From positions 7,937-21,978 of the forward strand of contig JAPPFO010000009.1 in NCBI GenBank assembly GCA_028875175.1: a stretch of DNA of 14,042 nucleotides. The letters run 5' to 3'. This DNA is from Chloroflexota bacterium. Lineage in GTDB: Bacteria > Chloroflexota > UBA11872. Below, piece after piece: positions 13,869 to 14,042 of this stretch. A program made the translations under genes and the position numbers. A model generated the notes under the pieces. It saw nothing but the letters and a program-made list of their open reading frames with translations. It was not told the DNA's origin and made no database searches. Numbering within the stretch: position 1 is the first letter of the stretch; each line of letters opens with the position of its first letter.

Positions 13869-14042
13869 TGGTGATTCATGCGCCGAAGCCGCGACCGGTT
13901 GCGTCGGGGTTCTGGACGTTCTGCGACCAAACGGGCGATCTTCGCCACGTGGACGCACACGCCGACAGCACCGTCTGCACGCGCTGGCCGCTGCTGGATC
14001 GCTGGCACCGCAACCTGATCGAGCGCGGCGTCGACTGGCTGC
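13868..14042 (+). CDS. Unrecognised tail-operon protein (3' partial)
   Basis: The start overlaps the fibre gene stop (TGATG) and is preceded 7 bp upstream by a strong AAGGGGAGG ribosome-binding site. The frame is open through the window edge, giving 58 codons. The visible start reads FWTFCDQTGDLRHVDAHADS (16-35), then TRWPLLDRWHRNLIERG. It is rich in Trp, His and Arg, with no signal peptide or membrane segment. I do not recognise a family. The position after the fibre gene fits a further tail-tip component or a small accessory protein. Confidence 0.7.
   Translation, partial: MVIHAPKPRPVASGFWTFCDQTGDLRHVDAHADSTVCTRWPLLDRWHRNLIERGVDWL

Noticed and set aside
1..14042. CRISPR arrays, tRNA or rRNA genes, integrase, transposase and insertion sequences
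   Set aside because: Looked for by eye on both strands; no regularly spaced repeats, no cloverleaf, no recombinase or transposase motif was found.

Overview
The window is GC-rich bacterial DNA, coding almost end to end. It joins two unlike regions: ordinary chromosomal genes (about 1-6090) and a phage-tail gene cluster (about 6246 to the right edge). No gene identifies the host. High GC together with a phytanoyl-CoA-dioxygenase-like enzyme, an aldo/keto reductase, a Gfo/Idh/MocA oxidoreductase and a tail module resembling those of actinobacterial siphophages would suit an environmental Chloroflexota (SAR202-like) or a related high-GC lineage. That is a guess from gene content, not a demonstrated assignment.

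Left region. A membrane protein whose 5' end lies outside the window (1-1863, +) meets a minus-strand pair head-on: a phytanoyl-CoA-dioxygenase-like oxygenase followed by an aldo/keto reductase (3675 down to 1882). The oxygenase is divergent from a plus-strand rtcB-type RNA ligase (3744-4946), which is convergent with a minus-strand Gfo/Idh/MocA oxidoreductase (6090-4987). The oxygenase, reductase and dehydrogenase suggest small-molecule or sugar-derivative catabolism. No transporter or regulator is visible to name a substrate.

Right region. From a good sigma70-like promoter (6246-6273) the plus strand carries a Mu Com-like zinc-finger protein, a tail terminator and a tail tube protein, closed by a 13-bp hairpin (7908-7940). 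A membrane-anchored alpha/beta hydrolase with an N-terminal DUF3887-like part follows (8021-9640), where siphophages normally keep their frameshifted tail-assembly chaperones. After 376 bp containing a second strong promoter (9731-9758) comes a tightly packed set: a short tape-measure-like protein, a tail hub protein with an inserted LamG-like domain, a 60-aa basic protein, a tail fibre/appendage protein and a further gene cut by the window edge. The last genes overlap by 1-4 bp, so this is a true operon.

No terminase, portal, capsid, integrase, sheath or lysis gene is visible, and the tail cluster begins directly beside a metabolic gene. It is either the tail end of a decaying or rearranged prophage, or a maintained headless non-contractile tail particle. 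The alpha/beta hydrolase in the middle, the Com-like protein at the front and the two-promoter layout are the most unusual aspects.
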